From NCBI GenBank assembly GCA_023381695.1, contig JAMCQP010000080.1, positions 45,418 to 109,417 of the forward strand: 64,000 bases of DNA, given 5' to 3'. This DNA is from Bacillota bacterium (GTDB lineage: Bacteria; Bacillota; UBA5301; JAMCQP01). The notes beneath the pieces are model-generated. The model ran no database searches, was not told the origin of the DNA, and saw nothing but the letters and a program-made list of their open reading frames with translations. Shown piece by piece: positions 43,866-52,085 of the stretch. Position 1 is the stretch's first letter. Every line of letters begins with the position of its first letter. Both the position numbers and the translations under genes were made by a program.

Positions 43866-44681
43866 GTGACAAAAGTCCGGCTCAAGCTGGAAGAGGTGCA
43901 TAAAACGTATCCGGATGGCCTGGTGGCGTTGGACGGGGTCTCTCTCTCCGTGGAAGAAGGGGAGTTCGTGACCATCATCGGGCCGAGCGGGTGCGGGAAA
44001 AGCACGCTGTTCAACCTGATCGCCGGGTTGGATCTCCCCGGCCGGGGGAAGATCCTGCTTGACGGGCGGGAGATTGCGGGCCGGACCGGGCTGGTCGGAT
44101 ACATGCCGCAGAAGGACCTGCTTTTGCCGTGGCGGACCGTGCTGGAGAACCTCATCCTGGGGCCGGAACTGGCCGGGGAGCCGCGGGAGCGGGCGCGGCG
44201 CGAGGCGCTGGAGATGCTGCCGTGGTTCGGGCTGGAGGGATTCACCCACAGCTACCCGGCGACGCTCTCCGGCGGGATGAGGCAGCGCGCGGCATTTTTG
44301 CGGACGGTGCTCTGCCACAAGGATGTGATGCTGCTTGATGAACCGTTCGGAGCGCTGGATGCTTTGACGCGCGCCCAGATGCAGGTGTGGCTTCTGGATT
44401 TGTGGGAGCGGCTGCGGCGGACGGTCCTGTTTGTGACGCATGACATCGACGAGGCGTTGTTGCTCTCCGACCGGGTGTATGTGTTGTCGGCGCGGCCGGG
44501 GCGGGTGCGGTCGGAGATGGCGGTCAGGCTCGCCAGGCCGCGGCGGCTGGAGATGGTGACCACGGCGACCTTCATGCAGATGAAGAAGACGCTGCTGGAG
44601 ACCATGGAACTGGCGGCGCCGGCGGCACTGGCGGCCAACGGGAAGCCGGACAGAACGCCGCAAACCGGGGCGGTAGGCTGA
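43866..44681 (+). CDS. thiZ: ABC transporter ATP-binding protein for a thiamine precursor
   Basis: A 271-residue ATPase. GTG 43866 follows GGGGAGG; an open frame exists upstream to 43833. Motifs: GPSGCGKST, LSGGMRQRAAFLR, VMLLDEPFGALD, FVTHDIDEA. NitT/TauT-type ATPase class that pairs with NMT1-like receptors. Completes the ThiXYZ set. Confidence 0.9.
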   Translation: MTKVRLKLEEVHKTYPDGLVALDGVSLSVEEGEFVTIIGPSGCGKSTLFNLIAGLDLPGRGKILLDGREIAGRTGLVGYMPQKDLLLPWRTVLENLILGPELAGEPRERARREALEMLPWFGLEGFTHSYPATLSGGMRQRAAFLRTVLCHKDVMLLDEPFGALDALTRAQMQVWLLDLWERLRRTVLFVTHDIDEALLLSDRVYVLSARPGRVRSEMAVRLARPRRLEMVTTATFMQMKKTLLETMELAAPAALAANGKPDRTPQTGAVG

Positions 44682-44775
44682 AGAAGAGGTTAGACTCGGA
44701 GCAGCTGAAGAAGGGTGTCATAAAAACGGGGCAGCCGGCTGGCGGACATAGACACGAGGTAATGAGGGGCATATT

Positions 44776-45546
44776 ATGGAAATTTTTGACGGACAGGCCG
44801 CAGAATATGATGCGTGGTACTCCACCCCGGAGGGGCGGCGGCTGGACGCCCTGGAGAAAACCGCCGTGTGGCGCGCCGCACGCCCCAAAGCAGGCGAGAC
44901 AGCGCTTGATGTCGGGTGCGGGACGGGGAATTATTCATTAGCCCTTGCCAGGAGAGGGCTCACTGTTACAGGCGTTGACGTGAGTACGGACATGCTGGCG
45001 GCGGCGGAACGAAAAGCCAGGGGCCTTGAGTCAGTAAAGTTTATGCGGGCCGACGCTACGGCGTTACCCTTCGCCCCGGAGAGCTTTGATCTGGTCCTGA
45101 GCGTCACGGCGTTCGAATTTGTGAAGGATCCTGCCCGGGCGGTCTCCGAGTGCTGGCGCGTCTTGCGCCCGGGTGGGCGTTTGGTTGTCGCGTGGATCGC
45201 GGGTAGCGGTGCGTGGGCGAACCTGTACGAGAAAGCGGCTGCAGCGGACGAAAATAGTGTTTTCCAGCGGGCACGCTTCTGGACGGTGGCTGAGGCGCGG
45301 AAATGGCTGCCGGGAATAAGCCCCCGTATTAGGGGTGCGCTCTGGACGCCGCCCCTATGGCTGGGCAAAGGCACGTGGGGGCGTTTCTGGATTGCATCCG
45401 TTGCCGAAAGGATAGGACGCGTGATCTGGGTCGTGCTGCGAAGATCTCCGGGCGGGAACGATAGTGACAGTGCGGGCTGCGGATGGCGGCAAAGTTTTTG
45501 TCCTGGTTTTGTGGTGGTACGGTGGGATAAAAAAGGTGAACGGTGA
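44776..45546 (+). CDS. Class I SAM-dependent methyltransferase
   Basis: A 256-residue protein, 94 bp after thiZ and possibly in the same transcript. FDGQAAEYDAWYSTPEGRR is the usual start of UbiE/YcgJ-like methyltransferases; ALDVGCGTGNYSLAL is motif I, GVDVSTDML post-I, and VLRPGGRLVVAWI motif III. The substrate is unknown. If it is TPP-controlled it may act in thiamine salvage, but such methyltransferases also occur alone. A clear terminator follows. Confidence 0.85.
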   Translation: MEIFDGQAAEYDAWYSTPEGRRLDALEKTAVWRAARPKAGETALDVGCGTGNYSLALARRGLTVTGVDVSTDMLAAAERKARGLESVKFMRADATALPFAPESFDLVLSVTAFEFVKDPARAVSECWRVLRPGGRLVVAWIAGSGAWANLYEKAAAADENSVFQRARFWTVAEARKWLPGISPRIRGALWTPPLWLGKGTWGRFWIASVAERIGRVIWVVLRRSPGGNDSDSAGCGWRQSFCPGFVVVRWDKKGER

Positions 45547-45564
45547 ACCTGAAGCGAAATATTT

Positions 45565-45580
45565 AAGCCGGTTCACATCA
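45565..45580. promoter_or_regulatory. LacI-type half-palindromic site 1
   Basis: AAGCCGGTTCACATCA shares AnCCGGTTnACATCA with the site at 45699. It lies upstream of the terminator of the preceding operon, about 195 bp before the LacI gene. CCGG-centred palindromes are typical LacI-family operators. Confidence 0.4.
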
Positions 45581-45607
45581 TGTGGCTAAGCGTTCAGGGC
45601 ATCTGTC

Positions 45608-45634
45608 CCCCCGTGAGAACGGGGGCATTTTTTT
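45608..45634 (+). terminator. Terminator after the TPP-regulated operon
   Basis: CCCCCGT (45608-45614), tetraloop GAGA, ACGGGGG (45619-45625), then CATTTTTTT. Confidence 0.9.
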
Positions 45635-45696
45635 ACTTCAAAAAAATTTTGGGTTCCTAGAAGGAATTCCAAGGAAAACGGTGAAAGATATGTATC

Positions 45697-45712
45697 AGAA
45701 ACCGGTTACATC
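45697..45712. promoter_or_regulatory. LacI-type operator site 2, upstream of lacI-family gene
   Basis: AGAAACCGGTTACATC contains the perfect palindrome AACCGGTT (45700-45707). It lies about 50 bp before the regulator start, so autoregulation is likely. Confidence 0.6.
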
Positions 45713-45759
45713 ATAGCGGTTCATTAAATCATATTCTAGCGTTGGAGAACAGATATAAG

Positions 45760-46821
45760 ATGCTCACCATTAGAGACATCGCCAGAGAAGCGGGCGTTTC
45801 CACCGCCACTGTTTCTCGTGTCCTTAACGACTTGCAATCGGTTACGGAAGAGACACGGCGTAAGGTGCTGGAAACTGTTAATAGGTTGGGGTATCGTCCA
45901 AACGGGCTGGCCCGGAGCTTGTCAACGAAACGGACCGGGACGATGGGGCTGATAATCTCAGATATCACAAATCCTTTCTTCCCGGAGATCGCCCGGGGCG
46001 TTGAAGACGTTTTGAACGCTTACGGGTATAACGTAATCTTGTGCAATACCGACGGCCATGCCGAGAAAGAAGCCGCTTATATTCGACTATTGGTGGAAAA
46101 ACGGGTGGACGGCATCATCTTTGCATCGGTCCGCACGGATAAGAGCGATCTCTCGGATCTTGACGCAAATGGAATCCCATGGGTGTTGGCCGGGCGTACA
46201 CTCCCCGGTATCGACCGGGATTGCGTGGTGGTGGACAATATCCTGGGGGCGTATCAGGCAACCCAGCACCTGTTGCAACTGGGCCACAGGCGGATTGGCT
46301 ATGTATCCGGCCCATTCCATGTGTCGGTCAACATGGAAAGGTTGGAAGGGTTCCGGCAGGCAACGTCCGGTTACGGCCTGAATGCGAGCGAACTGCCGAT
46401 CGTCGAGGCCGATTTTAAACAAGCCGGAGGTTATGCTGCCGCCTTGAGGTTGCTTGGGCCCCAATCGGACCTTACCGCCCTGTTTGTCGCAAATGATTTG
46501 ATGGCGATCGGCGTGCTGGAGGCGGCGCATGACCTGGCAATACAGGTGCCGGAGGATCTGGCGGTCGTTGGGTTTGACGATATCCCGCTGGCCGCTTTGC
46601 ACACCATTCAGCTTACTACCGTGGCGCAGCCCAAGTACGAGATCGGAGCCGTGGCGGCGCGGATGCTGCTTGATAAAATTGATCGGGTTAACACAGATGG
46701 CGACCGGTCCAGCGCGAAAGTAATCCTGACGCCAAAACTGCAGGTTCGCCGGACCAGCGGCGCGGATCTTTCCCCCCAGATCGGCAGGCAGCCGGCGACC
46801 GTGCCCGATGCGGAAAAGTAG
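45760..46821 (+). CDS. LacI-family transcriptional regulator of the cyclitol cluster
   Basis: A 353-residue repressor. ATG 45760 gives the standard start LTIRDIAREAGVSTATVSRV with hinge helix region RPNGLARSLSTKRTGT; TTG 45742 is in frame but adds atypical residues. A periplasmic-binding-like effector domain follows (GLIISDITNPFFPEIARG, FVANDLMAIGVLEA, VPEDLAVVGFDDIP). Related CCGGTT sites lie before its own gene and before the next gene, so it probably controls the Iol-like cluster. The effector is presumably a pathway intermediate. Confidence 0.92.
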   Translation: MLTIRDIAREAGVSTATVSRVLNDLQSVTEETRRKVLETVNRLGYRPNGLARSLSTKRTGTMGLIISDITNPFFPEIARGVEDVLNAYGYNVILCNTDGHAEKEAAYIRLLVEKRVDGIIFASVRTDKSDLSDLDANGIPWVLAGRTLPGIDRDCVVVDNILGAYQATQHLLQLGHRRIGYVSGPFHVSVNMERLEGFRQATSGYGLNASELPIVEADFKQAGGYAAALRLLGPQSDLTALFVANDLMAIGVLEAAHDLAIQVPEDLAVVGFDDIPLAALHTIQLTTVAQPKYEIGAVAARMLLDKIDRVNTDGDRSSAKVILTPKLQVRRTSGADLSPQIGRQPATVPDAEK

Positions 46822-46899
46822 ATAACCGGCCAAAAGAATAACGAGATCGGATCAGGAGTTATCTTTGGGAAGAAAAGTGAGGAGGTTCTTGCCGGGCAT

Positions 46900-46915
46900 T
46901 GTAATCGGTTACATT
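46900..46915. promoter_or_regulatory. LacI-type operator site 3, before the iolM-like gene
   Basis: TGTAATCGGTTACATT, a palindrome AATCGGTTAC-like related to the site at 45697 (GGTTACAT shared). It lies 25 bp before the iolM-like start codon, and a poor -10/-35 pair (TTCTTG-N17-TTACAT) overlaps it. Confidence 0.5.
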
Positions 46916-46936
46916 TTTTTCGGAGGTGCATCCTTG

Positions 46937-48121
46937 ATGAAGGCTGTAACGTTATTTGCCGAATGGTCTCCAAAGCCGGAATTTAAGCTGGGGAACAAAG
47001 ACGTCAACGGGAAACTGACCTATCTGGGCAGCAAGGTGTGGCGTAACCCGCGTATCAGGAATATCGACAAGGAAGTGCCCGGGATTGGTCCCACTGAAGT
47101 CCTGATCAAGGTCAAGGCGTGTGGAATCTGTGGTTCCGATGTCCATATGGCCCAGGCTGACGAGAGCGGGTACATCTTCTATCCCGGCTTGACGGCCTTT
47201 CCGGTGACTCTGGGGCATGAATTTTCCGGCGTGGTCTTGGAAGCTGGTCCAAGAGCAATCAATAAACGCACTTCCAAACCTTTTGAACCGGGAGAGGCGA
47301 TTTGCGCCGAGGAGATGCTGTGGTGCGGGGCATGCCGGCCTTGCGCCGACGGGTATCCCAACCAGTGCGAGGCGTTGCAGGAGATTGGCTTCAGCTACGA
47401 CGGAGCTTTTGCGGAATACATCAGGGTCGATGCCCGCTACTGCTGGAGTCTCGAGGAATTGAGAGACGGATATCAGGGCGATGACCTGTTTTTGGCCGGA
47501 AGTCTGGTGGAACCAACGTCTGTCGCGTACAATGCCGTGATCGAAAGAGGCGGCGGTATCCGCCCCGGTGACAACGCGGTGGTCCTTGGGGGTGGCCCAA
47601 TCGGACTGGCGGCTTGTGCCATCTTAAAACGCGCGGGTGCAGCGCACGTAATCCTGTCCGAGCCTTCCGGGGCACGTGCGGAACTGGGCGTGAAGATGGG
47701 CGCCGACCAGGTTGTTAACCCTCTTCAAGAGGATTTCGCCGGGCGGGTTTTAGAGATCACCGGCGGGCTTGGGGCAAAACTCTACCTGGAAGCCACGGGC
47801 CTGCCTCAGGCAGTCTTTCCCGATATCGAAGCCGCCATCTGGAACGGCAAGATGGTGAACAGTACCGTGGTTATCGTTGCCCGTGCCGACGCGAAGATAC
47901 CGGTTACGGGCGAGGTTTACCAGGTCCGTCACGCGCAGATCGTCGGCGCCCAGGGGCATTCAGGGAACGGAACCTTCCCGCGGATAATCAGCGCCATGGC
48001 CTCGGGCATGAACATGCTTCCTTTGATCACAAAGAAGATCTCTTTGGATGAGGTTCCCGACAACATCATCGGCCTGCAGGCCGACCGTACTGAGTGCAAA
48101 ATCACCGCTGTTCAGCCATAA
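46937..48121 (+). CDS. iolM: Zinc-dependent dehydrogenase like scyllo-inosose 3-dehydrogenase IolM
   Basis: A 394-residue medium-chain dehydrogenase. ATG 46937 follows CGGAGGTG; earlier in-frame starts overlap the operator. The N-terminal pattern KAVTLFAEWSPKPEFKLG and GKLTYLGSKVWR is unusual for the superfamily and matches Thermotoga maritima TM0412 (IolM) as I remember it. Catalytic zinc: CGICGSDVHMA and GHEFSGVV; structural zinc: CGACRPCADGYPNQC; NAD loop: VVLGGGPIGLAA. In Thermotoga IolM oxidises scyllo-inosose at C3. First gene of a ten-gene-plus run behind the LacI gene. High similarity is by eye only. Confidence 0.85.
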   Translation: MKAVTLFAEWSPKPEFKLGNKDVNGKLTYLGSKVWRNPRIRNIDKEVPGIGPTEVLIKVKACGICGSDVHMAQADESGYIFYPGLTAFPVTLGHEFSGVVLEAGPRAINKRTSKPFEPGEAICAEEMLWCGACRPCADGYPNQCEALQEIGFSYDGAFAEYIRVDARYCWSLEELRDGYQGDDLFLAGSLVEPTSVAYNAVIERGGGIRPGDNAVVLGGGPIGLAACAILKRAGAAHVILSEPSGARAELGVKMGADQVVNPLQEDFAGRVLEITGGLGAKLYLEATGLPQAVFPDIEAAIWNGKMVNSTVVIVARADAKIPVTGEVYQVRHAQIVGAQGHSGNGTFPRIISAMASGMNMLPLITKKISLDEVPDNIIGLQADRTECKITAVQP

Positions 48122-48135
48122 GGAGGTGGAGAAGG

Positions 48136-49155
48136 ATGGACAGAATGCTGGGGGCGGTCTTCGAGGGGGAGGGGCGGCTTAGCCTCAAAGAGGTGCCCAT
48201 TCCACGCCGGAAAGACCCCGACGATGTGCTGCTCGGCGTAAAGGCGGCCAGTATCTGCGGCACTGACGTACACATCCTTTCGGTTCCGCCGGGGCACCCG
48301 GCCACTCCCAACTCCATTTTAGGCCATGAATACGTTGCGGAGGTCCTGGAAACTGGCCCGGCGGCGGAGAACCTGCATATCGGGGACCAAGTGGTCATCG
48401 ACCCGAATATCACCTGCGGGCGTTGCCGCTATTGCCAGGCTGGCATGCCCAACATGTGTGAAAACATGACCACTCTGGGGATCTTTCGCGATGGTGGCTT
48501 TGCCGCCTACAACGTTGCACCCGTGAAGGCCTTGCACAAGATCGACAGGTCGGTGCCTTATGAGATCGCTGCTTTTGCTGAACCGCTCTCCTGCGTCGTC
48601 AACGGTACAGAAAAGGTTAAAGCACAACCCGGAGAGGCGGTGGTTGTCCTGGGGGCCGGCCCCATCGGGCTACTGTTCACCCAGTTCTTCCACGCGGCGG
48701 GTGTCCGCAAGCTGATTGTGGCCGAGGTGTCTCCGTTCCGGGCCGGGTATGCGCAGCGTTCGGGAGCGACTCGGGTGGTCAATCCCAGGCAGGAGAGTTT
48801 GAAGGATGTGGTCCTGGCGGAGACTGGCATAGGCGCCGATATTGTCGTCGATGCCGTGGGGTCGCTGCTGCCGGATGCTCTATCGGCAGTGCGCCGGGGT
48901 GGAAGGGTTTTGCTTTTTGGCATGAATCAGCATGCCACACCGGCGGTAAGGCAGTTTGATATCACCCGGCACGAGGTCAGCGTGCTGGGAACCTATATCG
49001 CCAGGCATACTTTTCCCAAAGCGGTCCGCATCCTGGAAAGCGGCGTTTTGGGGTTGGAAACGCTTATCACGCACCGCCTGCCGCTGGCCCGGATCGAGGA
49101 GGGTTTCAAGGCGATGCGCGAGGGAACCGCGATCAAAGTAATGGTGATGCCATAG
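48136..49155 (+). CDS. Second zinc-binding medium-chain dehydrogenase
   Basis: A 339-residue protein. ATG 48136 with AAGGAGGTGG upstream. Catalytic zinc: ASICGTDVHI, GHEYVAEV; structural zinc: CGRCRYCQAGMPNMC; NAD loop: VVLGAGPIGLLF. It resembles sorbitol/threonine dehydrogenases. The Thermotoga pathway uses a Gfo/Idh enzyme (IolG) for the first oxidation of myo-inositol; no such gene lies in this cluster, so this enzyme is a candidate replacement. The cofactor side (Glu/Asp after strand 2) appears NAD-type: IVAEVSPFRA. Confidence 0.9.
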   Translation: MDRMLGAVFEGEGRLSLKEVPIPRRKDPDDVLLGVKAASICGTDVHILSVPPGHPATPNSILGHEYVAEVLETGPAAENLHIGDQVVIDPNITCGRCRYCQAGMPNMCENMTTLGIFRDGGFAAYNVAPVKALHKIDRSVPYEIAAFAEPLSCVVNGTEKVKAQPGEAVVVLGAGPIGLLFTQFFHAAGVRKLIVAEVSPFRAGYAQRSGATRVVNPRQESLKDVVLAETGIGADIVVDAVGSLLPDALSAVRRGGRVLLFGMNQHATPAVRQFDITRHEVSVLGTYIARHTFPKAVRILESGVLGLETLITHRLPLARIEEGFKAMREGTAIKVMVMP

Positions 49156-49228
49156 CCTTGGTTTAGTGATCCCACAAGATAAGCTTCTTGATCCCATAAC
49201 CGGAGTTAGTGATAGGAGGAACAGCCAG

Positions 49229-50200
49229 ATGAGTTCATGGGAGCTGCCGCCGAAAGGTGGACATCAGGACCTCGCCGATGGCATTTATCTGCAGACCATG
49301 ACCGCCAAACAGCTTCAGGAACGCCTGAAAAAGGATGATATCCTCATCGTGCCCATCGGTTCCACGGAAAACCACGGGCCCCATGCCTGCCTTGGCGAAG
49401 ATACGTTTCTGGTGACGCGCATGGCCGAATTGGTGGCTCAAAAAACGGGCTGTACTGTTGCCCAGCCGCTCAGTTACGGTTCACACCCGTATCATCACAT
49501 GGGCATGCCAGGAACGGTGATTGTCCCGGAAGAGATCTTCACGGGTATGCTGAAGGCGATGATGGCGGGCTTCTGGAACATGGGTTTCCGCAAGATGATC
49601 CTGCTCAACGGCCACGGCCAGGAGTATGTCATCCCCACCGCCATCCACCAGTTTATGAAGACCTATCAGGTTCCGGCGGTGCTTGTGAACCTGAACTGGT
49701 ACCACGCGGTCCAGGACCATTTTAAAACGAAAGACCAGGGGGGACCCTACGAGACGAATTTCATACATGCCGACGAAGTCGAGACATCCTGGTCCTTGGC
49801 CCTCTTCCCCGAGATGATCCGGATGGAGGATGCTGTGGATACAAAGGTCAAGGCCTTCTTGCCGGAGGGACATGTAGATAAAGCCGGCAACCTGCTTCAC
49901 CGCCCGATTGCCTGGTACGGCCAGGCTGGGGCCGGTCCCATCGAGCTTATGGCCACTCCGGAGGGCGTGGTGGGCAAGGCCACGGCCGCCTCGGCCGAGA
50001 AGGCGATTCCAGGCGTGAAAGCGCTGCTGGACTACATGGTGAAGCTGCACGATGATATCCTGGCCACCTTCCCGCCGGGCAAGCTTCCACCGATCGAACA
50101 GGTTACCCAGAGGCCGCGGGAAGAGGTTGAGGCGGCGATTAGAGGCCCTCTGGCCCAGGGAGGGCGGAGCATCTATTCGCTGCACTACCCGCCGGCCTGA
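49229..50200 (+). CDS. iolN: Creatininase-family hydrolase like IolN
   Basis: A 323-residue protein. ATG 49229 follows ATAGGAGGAA. Creatininase-type metal ligands: Glu47, His49 in STENHGPH, Asp58 in CLGEDTFL, and NGHGQE near 127-132. Thermotoga IolN (3-dehydro-scyllo-inosose hydrolase) belongs to this superfamily and opens the diketo-inositol ring to 5-dehydro-L-gluconate. The position between IolM-like and IolO-like genes supports the same step. The usual creatininase NGHGGN ends in Gln-Glu here. Confidence 0.82.
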   Translation: MSSWELPPKGGHQDLADGIYLQTMTAKQLQERLKKDDILIVPIGSTENHGPHACLGEDTFLVTRMAELVAQKTGCTVAQPLSYGSHPYHHMGMPGTVIVPEEIFTGMLKAMMAGFWNMGFRKMILLNGHGQEYVIPTAIHQFMKTYQVPAVLVNLNWYHAVQDHFKTKDQGGPYETNFIHADEVETSWSLALFPEMIRMEDAVDTKVKAFLPEGHVDKAGNLLHRPIAWYGQAGAGPIELMATPEGVVGKATAASAEKAIPGVKALLDYMVKLHDDILATFPPGKLPPIEQVTQRPREEVEAAIRGPLAQGGRSIYSLHYPPA

Positions 50201-50314
50201 ATTGGCACACGCACTGTCTTACTGGAACACGGCCGCAAGGTGGGCGACTTTCCGCGCGGGGAGGTGACCATTGACGAGGTGGTGGGCATGGTGACCGCCG
50301 GAAGGCATCTGTAG
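50201..50314 (+). pseudogene. C-terminal tail of a ribose-type (CUT2) sugar ABC ATPase
   Basis: Directly after the iolN stop, with no start signal, the sequence translates as IGTRTVLLEHGRKVGDFP, then RGEVTIDEVVGMVTAGRHL and a stop. HRGRKVGEF-like text followed by (T)xDEVVxxITG is the standard ending of RbsA/FrcA-type sugar importer ATPases. The rest of that gene and its permease and receptor are missing. Confidence 0.7.
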
Positions 50315-50332
50315 AGCCCGTCAATCCGCGAT

Positions 50333-51160
50333 ATGAAGACATCACTGGTAGTGTCGACTCCCGGCGCCAGGTTCTCGGCGCTGGTGTTTCGTGACAGCTT
50401 TTCAAACAGCCTGGCCAGGGTGGCCTCCCTTGGTTTCGACGGCGTCGAACTGGCTGTCCGGGATCCCCGGATGGTCAACCCCGCCGAGATCGCGCGTCTG
50501 GCAGAGGAACACCGCCTGGAGGTTTGCGCGATAGGTACGGGACAGGCGTACGGCGAGGACGGCCTGAGCTTTACCGACCCGGATCCTTCGGTTCGGGAGC
50601 GGGCGATCCACCGGATCAGGGAACATTTGGCGTTGGCCTGGGAACTGCGGGCCATCGTCATTCTTGGACTCATCCGCGGCAAGCGGCCGCCGGAGATGCC
50701 GGAGGCTGAGGCGCGCCGGCTGATGATATGTGGATTTGAAGCCTGCGCGGAGGAGGCGGCGAAACTCGGCGTGAACATGGTTATCGAGCCGATTAACAGG
50801 TATGAGACCAATCTGCTCAACACGGTGGGAGAAACCCTGGAAGTGCTGGATGAACTGGGATCCTCGCACCTGGGTATCTTATTGGACACCTTTCACATGA
50901 ACATCGAGGAACCGTCCATCGCGGAGAACATCCGGGCGGCCGGCAACCGGATCAAACATGTCCATGCCGCGGACAGCAACCGATGGGCGCCGGGGTTTGG
51001 GCACCTGGACTTTCATGAGATTGTGAATGAGTTGCGCTCAAGCGGTTACGACGGGTTCTTGTCGGCCGAGATCCTGCCATATCCCGATCCGGATACAGCG
51101 GCGCGCAAGGCTGTGGAGACACTGGCAGATGTCCTCAAGTTCAGGGGGGCCGGAAAATGA
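50333..51160 (+). CDS. iolO: TIM-barrel epimerase like IolO (5-dehydro-L-gluconate epimerase)
   Basis: A 275-residue protein. Stretches such as AIGTGQAYGEDGLS, IEPINRYETNLLNT, LLDTFHMNIEEPSI and HAADSNRWAPGFGHLDF strongly resemble Thermotoga TM0416 (IolO) as I remember it, and carry the four metal ligands of this family (Glu, Asp, His, Glu in SAEILP). IolO converts 5-dehydro-L-gluconate to D-tagaturonate. No strong ribosome site is visible before ATG 50333, and the region just upstream is a deletion scar. Overlaps the kinase gene by 4 nt. Confidence 0.85.
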   Translation: MKTSLVVSTPGARFSALVFRDSFSNSLARVASLGFDGVELAVRDPRMVNPAEIARLAEEHRLEVCAIGTGQAYGEDGLSFTDPDPSVRERAIHRIREHLALAWELRAIVILGLIRGKRPPEMPEAEARRLMICGFEACAEEAAKLGVNMVIEPINRYETNLLNTVGETLEVLDELGSSHLGILLDTFHMNIEEPSIAENIRAAGNRIKHVHAADSNRWAPGFGHLDFHEIVNELRSSGYDGFLSAEILPYPDPDTAARKAVETLADVLKFRGAGK

Positions 51161-52083
51161 AACTCGATGTCGTAATAGTGACTCCCACAGTATTTTGCGA
51201 TCTCATATTTGCCGGACTGCCGGGAATACCCGGTCCCGGACAGGAATTCTATTCCCAGGGGTTTGCATTGTGCCCGGGCGGGATGGGTGGTAATAGCGGG
51301 ATAGCTTTGTCCAGGCTGGGAATGAAGGTTGGGCTTATGTCCAGAATCGGACGGTTCCCACTCGGAGAGGTTCTTTATCGCCAACTGGCGGCGGAGGGCA
51401 TGGAGCTCAGCCAGGTTCAACTCGCAGATGAAGAGCCTACTGCTGTTAGTGTGGCCATGGCTCTTTCCACCGACAGGTGTTTCTTGACTTATCCGCCGCC
51501 ATCACCTGCGGAACAACCAATGCACATCAATTTTGAGTCTCTCAGGCAGGCGCGTCATGGGCTTGTAAGCTGGCCGGGGATTACAAAAGACCAGCTTTTG
51601 CGCATCCGTAAGATGGGGATTAGCATCACCCTTGATATCGGTTGGGATGCCACAGACCAGCCCCAGAAAGTTTATGAACTTTTACCCTTTGTCGATGTCT
51701 TTGCGCCCAACGAGCTCGAGGCTTTTCGCCTGACCGGGGAGCCTGATCCACGAAAAGCCCTTGAAGTGCTGAGCCGCTATGTAAACCAGCCCGTTATCAA
51801 ACTGGGAGCAAGAGGGTCCATAACCTTGAAGGATGGCCGGATAGTAGAGGTCCCAACAATCGATGTAGAGCCCATGGACACCACAGGGGCTGGCGACGTT
51901 TTTGCAGCAGGGTTATTATATGGTTATCTCAAAAAATGGGACATTGACAGGTGTTTAAGGCTCGCGAATGTATGCGGTGCGCTTTCAACCCAGGTGATCG
52001 GCGGGGGACGTTCCGCCCCCCGTTGGGACGACATATTCAAAGCCGCACCAGATCTTCTGGCGGACCAGCACATGGGGGTGTAG
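51157..52083 (+). CDS. PfkB-family carbohydrate kinase
   Basis: A 308-residue ribokinase-fold kinase overlapping the epimerase gene (ATGA). N-terminal substrate loop GGMGGNSGIALSRLG, catalytic anion-hole motif DTTGAGDVFAAGLL near residue 245. Thermotoga also has a PfkB kinase next to IolO. Its substrate is probably a sugar acid or keto-sugar of the pathway. GGAAAATG start context is weak, so coupling to the upstream gene is likely. Confidence 0.9.
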   Translation: MKLDVVIVTPTVFCDLIFAGLPGIPGPGQEFYSQGFALCPGGMGGNSGIALSRLGMKVGLMSRIGRFPLGEVLYRQLAAEGMELSQVQLADEEPTAVSVAMALSTDRCFLTYPPPSPAEQPMHINFESLRQARHGLVSWPGITKDQLLRIRKMGISITLDIGWDATDQPQKVYELLPFVDVFAPNELEAFRLTGEPDPRKALEVLSRYVNQPVIKLGARGSITLKDGRIVEVPTIDVEPMDTTGAGDVFAAGLLYGYLKKWDIDRCLRLANVCGALSTQVIGGGRSAPRWDDIFKAAPDLLADQHMGV

Positions 52084-52085
52084 TC

